The position numbers were made by a program, and so were the translations under genes. Below the pieces are notes generated by a model. That model was not told the origin of the DNA. It was given only the letters and a program-made list of their open reading frames with translations, and made no database searches. A DNA stretch of 64,000 nucleotides from Pegoplata infirma. Taxonomy: Eukaryota; Arthropoda; Insecta; Diptera; Anthomyiidae. Of the stretch, positions 25,242 to 37,092 are shown in pieces. Position 1 is the first letter of the stretch. The number at the start of each line of letters is the position of its first letter. The stretch is taken from contig OY992539.1 in NCBI GenBank assembly GCA_963921195.1, positions 160,834,622-160,898,621 of the forward strand, in the 5' to 3' direction.

Positions 25242-28074
25242 TCATATCATTATATCTTCTAGATCGAGTAGGGACTAATCTGTTAAATAAGTATTTTGGT
25301 TCACATGTGAAAAAAATTTTATGAAAAAGTAACAAAGTTCTTATCTCCAAAAGATCAATAATGTTAACCCCAAAAAGACGTTTCTCGAATGCTGAGATAT
25401 GATCATATTTTCTTAAGTTGAAAACATATCTTAATATGGAGTTATAAGTCACGGTAAGTTTTTTCTTAGTAGTAGAATCAAAGTTGGCAAACACTTCACA
25501 TCCATACAACAAAGTTGGTATAAGATAGGTTTTGGCAAGCAAAATACGAATATTGAGTGGGGTAAGGTATTGAGTAGTCCAAAGTGTACGTATCATGGAG
25601 TAGGTTTTTCCGGCTGCGGCATTAATATGATCAGACCAAGAAAGAGTATTATTAAAGATGATACCCAAATTTTTGGTTGAGTTTACAACTTGAATTGGTT
25701 GATTATTAATAGATACTGTTGGTTCAGTAATCAAGTTTACTGACTTACGGGTTATAATTAAGCATTTCGATTTAGATGGATTAATGCAGAGTCCATTAGC
25801 TGTTGCCCAAGTGTGTACATTAGCCAGATCTGCATTCAATTTATCCACGCAAGTAGTAATTTTATCTATTTTACTATTTATATATATCTGCACATCGTCA
25901 GCATACAAATGAATTCTGCAGTATGATAGATGTTTAACTAGATCATTAATATAGATCGAAAAAAGAAGTGGGCCCAGAATTGAGCCTTGAGGCACACCCT
26001 TAATCACAGGCAAAGCACGTGAATTTTGGTTATTAGAAAACACAGATTGGAAACGTCCAGATAAGTAAGACGATATGAGGTTGGTAGACGAGGATGAAAA
26101 ATTAAACATTGTTAATAGTTTTGTGCATAGAATATTGTGGTCGACCGTGTCAAATGCTTTAGAGTGATCTAAAAGAACAAGAAAACATATATCACCATCA
26201 TCAATACTTTCACGTATATCTTCCGACACATCAATAAGGGCGGTAACGCAACTGTGCTTAATACGAAAACCTGATTGTCTATCAGTTAGCAAAGTATTAT
26301 CATGTAGGTATTTGTTCATTTGTTGGTGAAGCAGCTTTTCATACACCTTCGATAAATATGGAAGAATTGCAACAGGCCTGCAATCATTATTGGACTTTGG
26401 TATAGGAATAATTTTGGCATATTTCCAATTTTTTGGAAAGTCACTTTTCGTAATTATTGTGTTAATAATAAATGTTAGATAAGGTAACACTGCAGGCAAC
26501 ATAGCTTTAACAAATTTGGGATGCAATCCATCATATCCAACAGCATTCGATTTTACAGCAAAACAGCTTGAGAGTACATCTAACTGCGTTACACAATTGA
26601 AGTAAAACCTGTTTTCATCTGGTGTGGGATTGTGAATATCATTATAGAAATTATAATTTGCGGGAACATTAGGAGTATTTATAAACGACTCGTTAAGCAT
26701 TTCCACATCTATTTTAGTGGAAGTATTTGGTTGAGTTTTTCCAACACCTATTTCGCGAATGGTCTTCCAAGTTTTTGACGATCCTACAGCAGAATTAAAA
26801 CGATGGTAATAATACGCAGCTTTAGCACATCGTATCTTTTTGTTGACTTCTGTTCTCATTTTACAATACTCTTCATGTAAATACGATGTTTTAAAACGCT
26901 TCCAGCTTTTGTATTCAAAATCCCTGCGAGAAATCATCCGTTTTATATCCATATTAAACCATGGTTTGTTTTTAAAATTTTTATTAACTTTTTTCACAGG
27001 CACAGACATATTGAAAATGTGCAAGAGATTATGTTCAAAAAAGTTTAATTGGTCTTCAACAAGTGGCATATAATAGATCGAATCCCAATCGATTTTATAA
27101 AATTCGTTAGAAATTATATTAAAGTCCATGTGCTTAAAATCGTAGTATGTTACTATATCATTAACTGTTTGCAGTTTAAAATCATACGTTAGAAATATCA
27201 GATCGTGTTTTGAAAAGCAAGGTACCGATAGTTGTTCATAAAGTAAGACTTTGTGCTTACAGCTAACGAAAAATATGTCCAGCAATGAGTCAATTGTTGA
27301 CGTGTAATGAGTTGGTATTGTGCTATTAGTTGGAGTTAAGCCAAAGGTTTTCATGCAATCAATTAAATGAACTTCACATAGTAAGTTGGAATTAAAGTCA
27401 CCACAAATTATAACATCCTCATAGGATACAGTAAGTGTCTCAAGTTTCTCTTGAAAAATATTTAAGTCAATTTTACGATTAGGTCTATAAACACATCCAA
27501 TAAGTATTTTTTTACCACAGGCAAAGACTTCAATAAACAGATATTCAATTTTTTCTCCTGGCAAAGAGGTACAGCAAATTTTACTTGAAATCCCTTCTCT
27601 TACATATATTGCTACCCCACCACCACGAGGTTCTTTTTTTTTCTGTTTAGGTTGACCCGTTTGTGTATTACTATCGCGTTGTTCACTATCACGTTGTTGA
27701 CTTTCAGGTTGTTCTACATCACGTTGTTCAATCTCACTTTGTTCAATATCACGTTGTTCACCTTGAATTTGAGAGTTACTATTTCGTTGTCCACCTTGAA
27801 TTTCATCTTTAGCTTTCCTATCCCAACGATACAATGTAAAACCCTTCAACCCGATAATATTATCCGAAACGGATTTACCCAACCACGTTTCTGAAACACA
27901 AACTACATCAACACCGGAATTCTCAAAGATGTAACGAAATTCTTCCATCTTATACCTTAAACTTTGAGCATTTATATGACAAATATTAATACCAGATCTC
28001 TGTTTACATAAAATTCGAATCATGTCAGACGTAATGTCATTGGAACTGTAATTTAAGCTATCATCGAACATCAT
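25242..28074 (-). CDS. LINE ORF2: apurinic-type endonuclease and reverse transcriptase (main part)
   Basis: About 944 in-frame codons from an ATG at 28074 (a second ATG follows at once). Endonuclease (residues 28-300): ICHINAQSL with N35, VVCVSETWL with E62, GGGVAIYVRE, VIICGDFNSNLL with D226/N228, and SKHDLI with H290. Reverse transcriptase (about 545-830): PIPKSNNDCRPVAILPYLSK, LVLLDHSKAFDTVD with D636, KGVPQGSILGPLLF (692-705), and the catalytic YADD (724-727). The set is typical of Jockey-clade ORF2. Residues about 88-149 are an unusual Gln/Glu/Arg/Asp/Ser-rich insertion within the endonuclease. No internal stops, so the copy looks fairly young. Reading on past 25242 enters an inserted element and gives a false C-terminus; the real one lies at 22779-22009. 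Confidence 0.9.
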
Positions 28075-28286
28075 TATTTAAAAAAATATATTTTAGATAT
28101 GCAACGCAAGCAAAACAAAAAAATAAAAATTTTAAGCAGATATGTTTTTTAAAAATTTTAGAAATATAAATACAGTTTAAAAAGTATAAAAAGTTTTTAA
28201 GAAAAAATAAATAGTATATGGCAAAGCAAAAATATAGTTTATTAAAGTATAATATCAAACATAAAAGAAACTTTATAAGACATAAT

Positions 28287-28511
28287 TTATTGTACATAAT
28301 GGGCTTCATTCTCATAATTGGTCTGTTCCTCACGGTAAGACTGATTCTGATCACGAAAAAAACCATCCAGTTCTTCAATGCTTTCCACACGAATAGGTTC
28401 ATCTTTTAAGTTGAATTTTATATACACAATGCCTCGCATTGTAAAGACCGACTTCAGACGATTTGAGTTCTTGTAATTAACTGCTGATTGCAGTATTTTA
28501 TAATTATTCAT
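28287..28511 (-). CDS. LINE ORF1 protein, C-terminal domain in the next frame
   Basis: 74 codons starting at an ATG that overlaps the upstream stop in ATGAATAA (28511-28504). The product begins NNYKILQSAVNYKNSNRLKS and includes RGIVYIKFNLKDEPIRVESI, resembling the C-terminal domain of LINE ORF1 proteins of this type. The upstream frame ends exactly where this domain should begin. The simplest reading is a frameshift in this copy. Coupled termination-reinitiation at ATGAATAA or programmed frameshifting are alternatives. A gap of 212 bp separates it from ORF2. Confidence 0.65.
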   Translation of the reverse strand: MNNYKILQSAVNYKNSNRLKSVFTMRGIVYIKFNLKDEPIRVESIEELDGFFRDQNQSYREEQTNYENEAHYVQ

Positions 28512-29250
28512 AAGTAGTTAAATTTTCATTAACATAAAACGGTCTATCCGAATCTATCCCGATATGATTTAATAACATCGAACATTTATTATTTTTACGA
28601 AAAGTAGCGATAGATTTAAGGACAAAATTTTTATCATAGGGCGACAATAACTTAACCATTATTACGGCGTGAGGGGAGTAATCATTTCCCTTATTGTTGT
28701 AGTTTTGTAAACGGTATATAGATTTAACCGCAGGAGTATTTATTTTCAACAGACAACATATTGAATTTAAAATATTGTAAAGGTCTTCGCCGTCCTTGTA
28801 AGGAACACCGTTGATTCTTAAATCAGACGCGACAAGTGAATTTTCCTGACGTTGCAATTGTGTTTTTAAATTGTTGACTTCGTTTTTTAGGCTTATAATA
28901 TCATCCACCACTGTTTCAAGTTTGTTAACACGCTCAGTGATGTTAGAAATATCTCTCTTCAGTTCACCGAATCGTTTATCAAATTCATTTAACACTCTTT
29001 GCTCACTTTCTTTAATTATTGTTTTCATTACCTCGGTTATTTTTTCAAATCTATTATCAACTATATTGAGCATCTTAAAGGGGGAATCATTGTGTGACAA
29101 GCGAGGGGTTTTCAGAACTGCATCAAACAGTGAGTTTTGTTGTGGCTCTCTACCTCTCTTTGATGCAACAATGGGAGTTTGCATGGTTGTGTTTGTTTTG
29201 ATGTTACTCTTATTTGAGTTCTTTGATGTTCTACTTTTTGTTATAGGCAT
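28504..29250 (-). CDS. LINE ORF1 protein, N-terminal and middle part
   Basis: 248 codons from an ATG at 29250. Visible order: basic, Ser/Asn-rich N-terminus (residues 1-55), a long coiled coil (about 65-140, heptad-like KRFGELKRDISNITERVNKL), then an RRM-like nucleic-acid-binding region (about 142-222, with DLRINGVPYKDGEDLYNIL). No CCHC zinc knuckles. This architecture is known for ORF1 proteins of several insect LINEs that coat element RNA and aid target-primed reverse transcription. The frame stops just after NENLTTYE, where family members normally continue into a C-terminal domain; that domain is present in another frame from 28511. Confidence 0.75.
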   Translation of the reverse strand: MPITKSRTSKNSNKSNIKTNTTMQTPIVASKRGREPQQNSLFDAVLKTPRLSHNDSPFKMLNIVDNRFEKITEVMKTIIKESEQRVLNEFDKRFGELKRDISNITERVNKLETVVDDIISLKNEVNNLKTQLQRQENSLVASDLRINGVPYKDGEDLYNILNSICCLLKINTPAVKSIYRLQNYNNKGNDYSPHAVIMVKLLSPYDKNFVLKSIATFRKNNKCSMLLNHIGIDSDRPFYVNENLTTYE

Positions 29251-29639
29251 TAATATTTTTGTATTTCTTTTCGTTTTATTTTTTAAGCTTCAATTTTTTG
29301 TAGTGTTTTTATTTTTGTATGTTTTGAATTCGATTGAGAAGAGACAGTCGAGAGTTTAAAATTATTTTTATTTGTTTTTTGTTTCTTTTTCTTTGGGTTT
29401 TGTTTGATTTGCGATTTTAATTTTTGTTTTGTCTTTTCTGTATTGTTTTTAACACAAGAAAATTATTTAAATAGTAAAATTATGTGATAAAATATACAAT
29501 TTTTATAAATGTTTTTTATGCAATTGGTAGCAGATTTTATAACGATTATGTTTGTGTAAATCACTTATTTTTAACGTATAAATTTAAATGTTTTTAATTA
29601 AATATTACGGAGCGAAAATTAAACTTGACCGGCAACTTC

Positions 29640-29901
29640 AACAATTTTTGTATGTTCCGGGAGGTGAACATACAGTCCAAATTTCAAGTCTCTATGACCA
29701 TTATTTCAGGAGATATAAAAAATACCAAAAGTACAGTTTTTTACCCTTTTTACCCCCTTAGAATCAACACTGGCAAAAATCCAGCCTTAGTGGATCTATA
29801 TTCCGGGAGGTAAACCTACAGTCCAAATTTCAAGTCTCTAGCTTCAGCGGTTTGGGCTGGGCGATGATGAGTCAGTCAGTCAGTCAGTCACATTACTCTT
29901 T
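29640..29901 (+). repeat. Remnant of the 145-bp satellite with (GTCA)n end
   Basis: One and a half units of the 145-bp satellite (GAATCAACAC at 29761, CCGGGAGGTGAAC at 29658), then GCTGGGCGATGATGAG and a GTCA run at 29871-29890. It resumes the unit broken at 18852, so the LINE at 18868-29626 lies within this satellite. Confidence 0.8.
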
Positions 29902-31660
29902 TATATATCGTCCATTCCATGAGACATTTTAAAAAATCTGACCGAGGGTCTTCCGATTTTTGTTATTTTTTTCATACAGATACTCTATGGAGCCAATTTC
30001 AAATTTCATCCATCAGATCGAAAATATTCGAAAAACTCGCGACTTTATTCACGATTTTCGTTTTTAAAAAAGTAAAAAAAATGCAAAAACTCTGTAAATT
30101 TGAGCTGATGTATTTCCTAAACTACTTATCACATTTTAACAATCTATAGCGCATACGAATGGTATTTAAGTCTACTTTAATATTTAATAAACTGAAAAAA
30201 TATTGGTGGTTTAAAAGTGCATTTTATATGCAAATGCAGTTTTGAAGTGCATTTTGCGAAACTTTTACCCCTTTTAATTTTTTTTTAATTAGCATATTTG
30301 GAAAATTTAGAATTTTTGCTACAAAAAAATGTTTTCATTACAATGGACCGAGAATGTATGCTATTTTTAATATTTTTTTAAAAAAAATACTTCCTTAAGT
30401 TTCCCTTATAAAAAATTTAATTTTTTTAATTATACCAAAATCATGAAAAAAGACATGTTTGTAAACCGTTATATTTTCAAAAGTACGAATCGTATATTAT
30501 TGCTTTTATGCACATTGGAAAGGTATTTTTGTCTATTTTTTGCATATAATGACCGCAAAAATTTTGGTGTTTCGAAAATGCATTTTTAATGCAAATGCAG
30601 TTTTAAAGTGCATTTTCCAAAACTTTTACCCCTTTAACTTTTTTTTTAATTATCATATTCGAAAAGTTTACAATTTTTACTACAAAATAATGTCCTCCTA
30701 ATAATGGACCCACTGTGTGTGCTATTTTTTAGAATTTTTTTAAAAATCACATAATTTGAGATTTTTTTTGGTTTAATTTAAAATATTAAAATTCATTTTA
30801 AGGAAATTTTTAAAATTTCTTTAAAAATAGCACACTCAGTGGGTCCATTATTATGAGGACATTATTTTGTATTAGAAATTGTAAACGTTTCAAATATGAT
30901 AATTAAAAAAAAATTCAAAGGAGTAAAAGTTTTGAAAAATGCACTTCAAAACTGCATTTGCATTTAAAATGAATTTGTGAAAAACCAATATTTTTGCGGT
31001 CATAAAATGCAAGAAATGGACAAAAATACCTTTCTAATTTGAATAAAAACAATAAGATACGATTAGTACTTTTGAAAATATAACGATTTAAAAACATGTC
31101 TTTTTACATGATTTTGGTATAATTTAAAAAATAAAAATTTTTATAAGGGAAACTTAAGGAAGTATTTTTTAAAAACAAATATTAAAAATAGCATACATTC
31201 TCGGTCCATTGTAATGAAAACACTCTTTTGTAGCAAAAATTCTAAATTTTCCAAATATGCTAATTAAAAAAAATTAAAAGGGGTAAAAGTTTCGCAAAAT
31301 GCACTTCAAAACTGCATTTGCATATAAAATGCACTTTTAAACCACCAATATTTTTTCAGTTTATTAGATATTAAAATAGACTTACATACCATTCGTATGC
31401 GCTATAGATTGTTAAAATGCGATAAGTAGTTTAGAAAATACAGCTGCTCAAAGTTAAACAGATTTTGCATTTTTTTTACTTTTTAAAAAACGAAAATCGT
31501 GAATAAAATCGCGAGTTTTTCGAATATTTTCGATCTGATGGATGAAATTTGAAATTGGCTCCATAGAGTATCTGTATGAAAAAAATAACAAAAATCGGAA
31601 GACCCTCGGTCAAAAAATGCCCAAAATCATCAAATGTCTGGTGGAATGGACGATATATAG
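29902..31660. mobile_element. 1.76-kb fold-back element
   Basis: Imperfect palindrome centred near 30780. TATATATCGTCCATTCCA at the left end is repeated inverted at the right end. GACCGAGGGTCTTCCGATTT, CTATGGAGCCAATTTCAAAT and GTGGGTCCATTATNAKGA also occur in both arms. The central ~80 bp is unpaired. Alternating TGCATTTGCATTTAAAATGC-like motifs fill the arms. The TSD is unclear because the ends are TATATA-rich. No coding capacity. Confidence 0.85.
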
Positions 31661-31872
31661 ATTTAAAAACATTAAAAAACTTAAAATTGTGTTTTGGAGC
31701 TTAACAAATTTGATAAGTACTTTTTAAGATATTCAAGCAAATGTAAAAACTAGAAAACTGCTGCAAAAAAAGTTAAAAAAAAAAATTGCACCAAAACTTT
31801 AACCCCTTATATCTCTGGTGTTAGAAGAGTTAGAGAGTCGAATAAAAGTCCAAATGAAAGCTTAGAACTTTT

Positions 31873-32143
31873 GGCGAGATCTATCAATGATATCAATTTT
31901 AAGAGTTTTGGAAAAATGCCAGTTAACTATAGTATAGCCAATTGCAGCAGGGCATGAATAAGTCTCCACTACCATCTCTTTATTAATAAACTCTGCAGCA
32001 GGGCACACTGAAATCTAAAAAACTAAAATTGAAAAAACTAGTCATTTATTTCTAAATTTATACTCACCCAATATATCCAATGAGAGATTACCACTCCATG
32101 TCATCACTTGTCCTGTTTGTGGACTGGTTCGAGTGCCAGTGAA
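31873..32143 (-). pseudogene. Gene-like fragment, copy 2 (3'-truncated)
   Basis: Near-identical copy of the 13485-13755 block at an offset of 18388, with the same donor and acceptor (intron 32008-32067). The last exon is cut at 31873, where it abuts a different repeat (31797-31872, related to 12909-12980). It is again followed by the 191-bp satellite. The break removes the terminal ~35 codons and stop of copy 1. This supports segmental duplication of fragment plus satellite rather than an active gene. Confidence 0.35.
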
Positions 32144-32339
32144 AAATTTACGCAAAAATTATAAATTTGCGTAAACATTTGCAATTTCGGCAAAATATGT
32201 ACATAAGAAAAAAAACATTCACTGGAAATTAATACCACATTTGGATTTTAGGGTTACCTTGGTAGTTTTTTCCGATGAATCCAGCGCTTTAACGGGAAAT
32301 CTGTCGATTTTTAGGGTTTTTTTTAGTGTATTTTCATAA

Positions 32340-34237
32340 AATATTCTAAAACAACTTTTAGATTTCATCTTCTTTCTCAATAATCCTTCAGTAACTAATT
32401 TTGCACGGAAGTTTTATATGTTCCTGGGTCCATTAGCTTTCATTAAAACTACCGTGCAAATTTGTATGCTCTCTAGTTACTTCAGTATAATGCCCGAAAA
32501 ACAGAAAATGAATTCCCAGACTTTTCATAAAATACTCTAATGTAACTTTTAGATTTGACCATTTTTCTCAATAATCCTTCAGTAACTAATTTTGCACGGA
32601 AGTTTTATATGTTCCTGGGTCCATTAGCTTTCATTTAAACTACCGTGCAAATTTGTATGATCTCTTGTTACTTCAGTATAATGCCCGAAAAACAGAAAAT
32701 GAATTCCCAGACTTTTCATAAAATACTCTAATGTAACTTTTAGATTTGACCATTTTTCTCCATAATCCTTCAGTAACTAATTTTGCACGGAAGTTTTATA
32801 TGTTCCTGGGTCCATTAGCTTTCATTAAAACTACCGTGCAAATTTGTATGACCTCTAGTTACTTCAGTATAATGCCCGAAAAACAGAAAATGAATTCCCA
32901 GACTTTTCATAAAATACTCTAATGTAACTTTTAGATTTGACCATTTTTTCCACTTTCCTTCAGTAACTAATTTTGCACGGAAGTTTTATATGTTCCTGGG
33001 TCCATTAGCTTTCATTTAAACTACCGTGCAAATTTGTATGATCTCTAGTTACTTCAGTATAATGCCCGAAAAACAGAAAATGAATTCCCAGACTTTTCAT
33101 AAAATACTCTAATGTAACTTTTAGATTTGACCATTTTTCTCCATAATCCTTCAGTAACTAATTTAGCCCGGAAGTTTTATATGTTCCTGGGTCCATTAGC
33201 TTTCATTTAAACTACCGTGCAAATTTGTATGCTCTCTTGTTACTTCAGTATAATGCCCGAAAAACAGAAAATGAATTCCCAGACTTTTCATAAAATACTC
33301 TAATGTAACTTTTAGATTTGATAATTTTTCTCCATAATCCTTCAGTAACTAATTTTGCACGGAAGTTTTATATGTTCCTGGGTCCATTAGCTTTCATTTA
33401 AACTACCGTGCAAATTTGTATGATCTCTAGTTACTTCAGTATAATGCCCGAAAAACAGAAAATGAATTCCCAGACTTTTCATAAAATACTCTAATGTAAC
33501 TTTTAGATTTGACCATTTTTCTCCATAATCCTTCAGTAACTAATTTTGCACGGAAGTTTTATATGTTCCTGGGTCCATTAGCTTTCATTTAAACTACCGT
33601 GCAAATTTGTATGCTCTCTTGTTACTTCAGTATAATGCCCGAAAAACAGAAAATGAATTCCCAGACTTTTCATAAAATACTCTAATGTAACTTTTAGATT
33701 TGATATTTTTTCTCCATAATCCTTCAGTAACTAATTTTGCACGGAAGTTTTATATGTTCCTGGGTCCATTAGCTTTCATTTAAACTACCGTGCAAATTTG
33801 TATGATCTCTAGTTACTTCAGTATAATGCCCGAAAAACAGAAAATGAATTCCCAGACTTTTCATAAAATACTCTAATGTAACTTTTAGATTTGACCATTT
33901 TTCTCCATAATCCTTGAGTAACTAATTTTGCACGGAAGTTTTATATGTTCCTGGGTCCATTAGCTTTCATTAAAACTACCGTGCAAATTTGTATGATCTC
34001 TAGTTACTTCAGTATAATGCCCGAAAAACAGAAAATGAATTCCCAGACTTTTCATAAAATACTTTAATGTAACTTTTAGATTTGATAATTTTTCTCCATA
34101 ATTCTTCAGTAACTAATTTTGCACGGAAGTTTTATATGTTCCTAGGTCCATTAGCTTTCATTTAAACTACCGTGCAAATTTGTATGCTCTCTTGTTACTT
34201 CAGTATAATTCCCGAAAAACAGAAAATGAATTCCCAG
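32340..34237 (+). repeat. 191-bp satellite, block 2 (left part)
   Basis: About ten units of the same 191-bp satellite as 13958-15365, with scattered substitutions. The block is interrupted at about 34237 inside the CCCAGACTTTT segment by the poly(T) end of an inserted LINE and resumes at 36259. Confidence 0.95.
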
Positions 34238-34419
34238 ACTTTTTTTTTTTTTTTGATTTATTTATTTAATCGAGCCTACCAATGGGCCATATATGATTAA
34301 TACATTATTTACATGTCATGAACAGTAAGCTACATCTATCTTAAAACTAAATCAAGAATTAATTTATAATATATACAATATAAAATCCTTTGACAAGACA
34401 ATCATTTTTATACACATCT

Positions 34420-35357
34420 TTATACTCGTATGTTGTTAGCAAAATGTTCTAAATACTTATGTTTATTGACTGGAATGGAGTTATTTAAAGTTTTTAGGTT
34501 AACAGGAAGCTTATTCCAAAGCCTTGATGTTCTTATTAAGAAAGACCTTTCAAAAACTGAGTTGGATATTCTAGGCAAAATAAGTTCTGGGTTTCTTGTA
34601 GATCGTGAAAAATGAAAAGTATTGAAAACACAATGAGGTGCACGAGTAGTTACAATTCGATTTAATGTAAGCAGTGACCTAATATTGACGAAGTTTTGAA
34701 AAGAACAATGTATAAAATTATAGGAAAGAGTGGATACATGGTCAGAGACTTTTAGTTGGAAGATATATCTAATAATCCGATTATATATCAAACGTAAACG
34801 TTTTAAATTAGTTTTCGTTGTTCCACTATAAACATCTAAACAATAGAGAATATGTGTCATAAAAAGAGAGTGTGCTATTTTAATTTTTATATGAACTGGA
34901 AAAAAACAATCTAAATTATAAAGTGATCGTAAAGCCATACCCACTTTTGCAGACACCACAGAGATATGATTTCCAAAATTTAACTCACTATCTAGTATAA
35001 CTCCTAGACATTTTAACGAGTTCACAAAATTAACAGGAAACCCATCAAAATTGATATTCAAAACGCTACTAGGATCACCAACTGATCCAAAAACTAGAGC
35101 CTTGGTCTTATTTGGATTGAAGTGAAGCTTATTGTTCACTGCCCAGATAGAAACTTGTGACAAAATATAATTTATAGTTACTTCATGGCAATCCAAAAAT
35201 TGTCTTTTGCCAGTAAATAACAAATTAATGTCATCTGCAAAAAGAAAGATCTCACATTGAGAAGAGCCAATAAATTCGATAAAATCATTCATATACATTA
35301 GGAATAATAAGGGTCCAAGGATCGAACCTTGAGGAACGCCACTAAAACATCGACTTA
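34420..35357 (-). pseudogene. LINE 2 reverse transcriptase, C-terminal fragment
   Basis: Resumes right after the MITE with SRCFSGVPQGSILGPLLF, then LFADDINLL (catalytic FADD variant of YADD), CLGVILDSELNFGNHI and a typical tail with RTSRLWNKLPVNLKTLNNS before the stop at 34420. The MITE lies between the first catalytic motif and the GVPQGS loop, so the copy cannot make a full RT. Confidence 0.88.
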
Positions 35358-35505
35358 AGGTGCGTACAGACGACGCAATATAATGCACAATATGCAATTA
35401 TATTGATCGTGTGTGGGTAATATTGACGATTGTACAATGGTCAATCTTACCCACACACCATCAATATAATTGAATATTGTACATAATATTGCGTCGTCTG
35501 TACAG
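35358..35505. mobile_element. Palindromic MITE (Harbinger-like), copy 1, inside LINE 2
   Basis: About 148 bp and almost wholly self-complementary: GTACAGACGACGCAATAT faces ATATTGCGTCGTCTGTAC, and GTGTGTGGGTAA faces TTACCCACACAC. TTA precedes the left end; the right end is diverged (CTGTACAGAGGAA), so the TSD cannot be read here. It matches the copy at 40318-40469. Confidence 0.85.
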
Positions 35506-36258
35506 AGGAAGAAATGTCCTTTAAACCGACATACTGGTAACGATTAGCTATATACGAGTGTAACAATTTACACGATGATGAAGAAAAGCCAAATTGAGAT
35601 GAAAGTTTTGTGGTTAACACACCATAGTTCACAGTATCAAATGCCTTACTAAGGTCAAGTGATATCAAAGTGGAAATATTTTTATCATTGAAGTTATGTC
35701 GTATTTTCTCAGTCAAACTGAGTAGTAAGCAGGATGTACTAACGCCAGTTCGAAAGCCAAAATGGCAATCGCTTAAAAGCCTTTTAGAGTCTAAATGTTC
35801 CATAATTTGATTCTTTACCACTAACTCAAAAGCCTTTGACAAACAAGGGAGGATACTTATGGGTCTCAAGTTATCTAAGCCGTTTGCACTACGGTTCTTC
35901 TTTATAGGAACAATTCTAGAAGTTTTCCAAAAATCCGGATAATCTGAAGTAGTAAGAATATTGTTAAAAATGAATAGGAGATAGGTCTCTATGTATGGGT
36001 AAATTTTTTTAATAAACTTAATGGGAATTTCATCCCAACCAACTGCATTTGATTTTACACATGAAACTGCAAGGAAAAGTTCGTAGCTATTAATGCATCT
36101 AAAAGTAAATCCTTGATCAGAAAAATTACGAAAATTGGGTGGATCGTCAAAAGAAGGTGTTTGAGAGGAGATAAAAAAACTGTTGACAGTTTCGGGATCA
36201 TACTGCTCAAGAGTTGGTGTAGATTTTTTAGAACGTTGATTGTTAATTACTTTCCACA
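35506..36258 (-). pseudogene. LINE 2 reverse transcriptase, N-terminal fragment
   Basis: Open from the truncation at about 36258. RT motifs in order: AVGWDEIPIKFIKK, IVPIKKNRSANGLDNLRPIS, ILPCLSKAFE, HFGFRTGVSTSC, and LISLDLSKAFDTVN, which holds the first catalytic Asp. The frame enters the MITE after GLKDISS; residues beyond are MITE-encoded noise. It aligns in motif order with residues about 508-680 of the LINE 1 ORF2 but is clearly a different family. Confidence 0.85.
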
Positions 36259-36967
36259 TATTTTCATAAAATACTCTAATGTAACTTTTAGATTTGATCA
36301 TTCTTCTCAATAATCCTTCAGTAACTAATTTTGCACGGAAGTTTTATATGTTCCTGGGTCCATTAGCTTTCATTAAAACTACCGTGCAAATTTGTATGAT
36401 CTCTAGTTACTTCAGTATAATGCCCGAAAAACAGAAAATGAATTCCCAGACTTTTCATAAAATACTCTAATGTAACTTTTAGATTTGATAATTTTTCTCC
36501 ATAATCCTTCAGTAACTAATTTTGCACGGAAATTTTATATGTTCCTGGGTCCATTAGCTTTCATTTAAACTACCGTGCAAATTTGTATGATCTCTAGTTA
36601 CTTCAGTATAATGCCCGAAAAACAGAAAATGAATTCCCAGACTTTTCATAAAATACTCTAATGTAACTTTTAGATTTGACCATTTTTCTCCATAATCCTT
36701 CAGTAACTAATTTTGCACGGAAGTTTTATATGTTCCTGGGTCCATTAGCTTTCATTTAAACTACCGTGCAAATTTGTATGCTTTCTTGTTACTTCAGTAT
36801 AATTCCCGAAAAACAGAAAATGAATTCCCAGACTTTTCATAAAATACTCTAATGTAACTTTTAGATTTAATCGTTTTTCTCAATAATCCTTCAGTAACTA
36901 ATTTTGCACGGAAGTTTTATATGTTCCTTGGTCCATTAGCTTTCATTAAAACTACCGTGCAAATTTG
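36259..36967 (+). repeat. 191-bp satellite, block 2 (right part)
   Basis: About 3.7 further units after the LINE insertion. The last unit ends in CCGTGCAAATTT followed by unrelated sequence. Confidence 0.93.
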
Positions 36968-37092
36968 GACGCACTCTAGTTGCTCCTGGATTTCAATCCA
37001 ATTGATGTGCCCACATAAAAAATCAACTCAATCTTATTTTTTTTTTTCAATGCAAAAACTTTTTATTAGACAAAGATATTTTAAATATACAT

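Larger units (their letters stand above)
34238..36258 (-). mobile_element. 5'-truncated Jockey-like LINE inserted in the 191-bp satellite
   Basis: The poly(T) at 34238-34254 is the poly(A) tail, next to TTAAATAAATAAAT and a 3' UTR (about 34260-34419). ORF2 runs minus from 34420 to about 36258, where satellite resumes (TTTTCATAAAATACTCTAAT). Both junctions fall in the same satellite position (CCCAGACTTTT/CATAAAATACT), so the TSD is at most a few T. The 5' truncation lies within ORF2 before the RT core; no endonuclease or ORF1 remains. A small palindromic MITE splits the ORF at about 35358-35505. Confidence 0.9.

Noticed and set aside
28871..29359. Plus-strand open frame of 162 codons
   Set aside because: Antisense shadow of the LINE ORF1 coiled coil; hydrophobic composition follows from the opposite strand.
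34238..34254. Poly(T) run as a separate regulatory tract
   Set aside because: It is the reverse complement of the LINE poly(A) tail.
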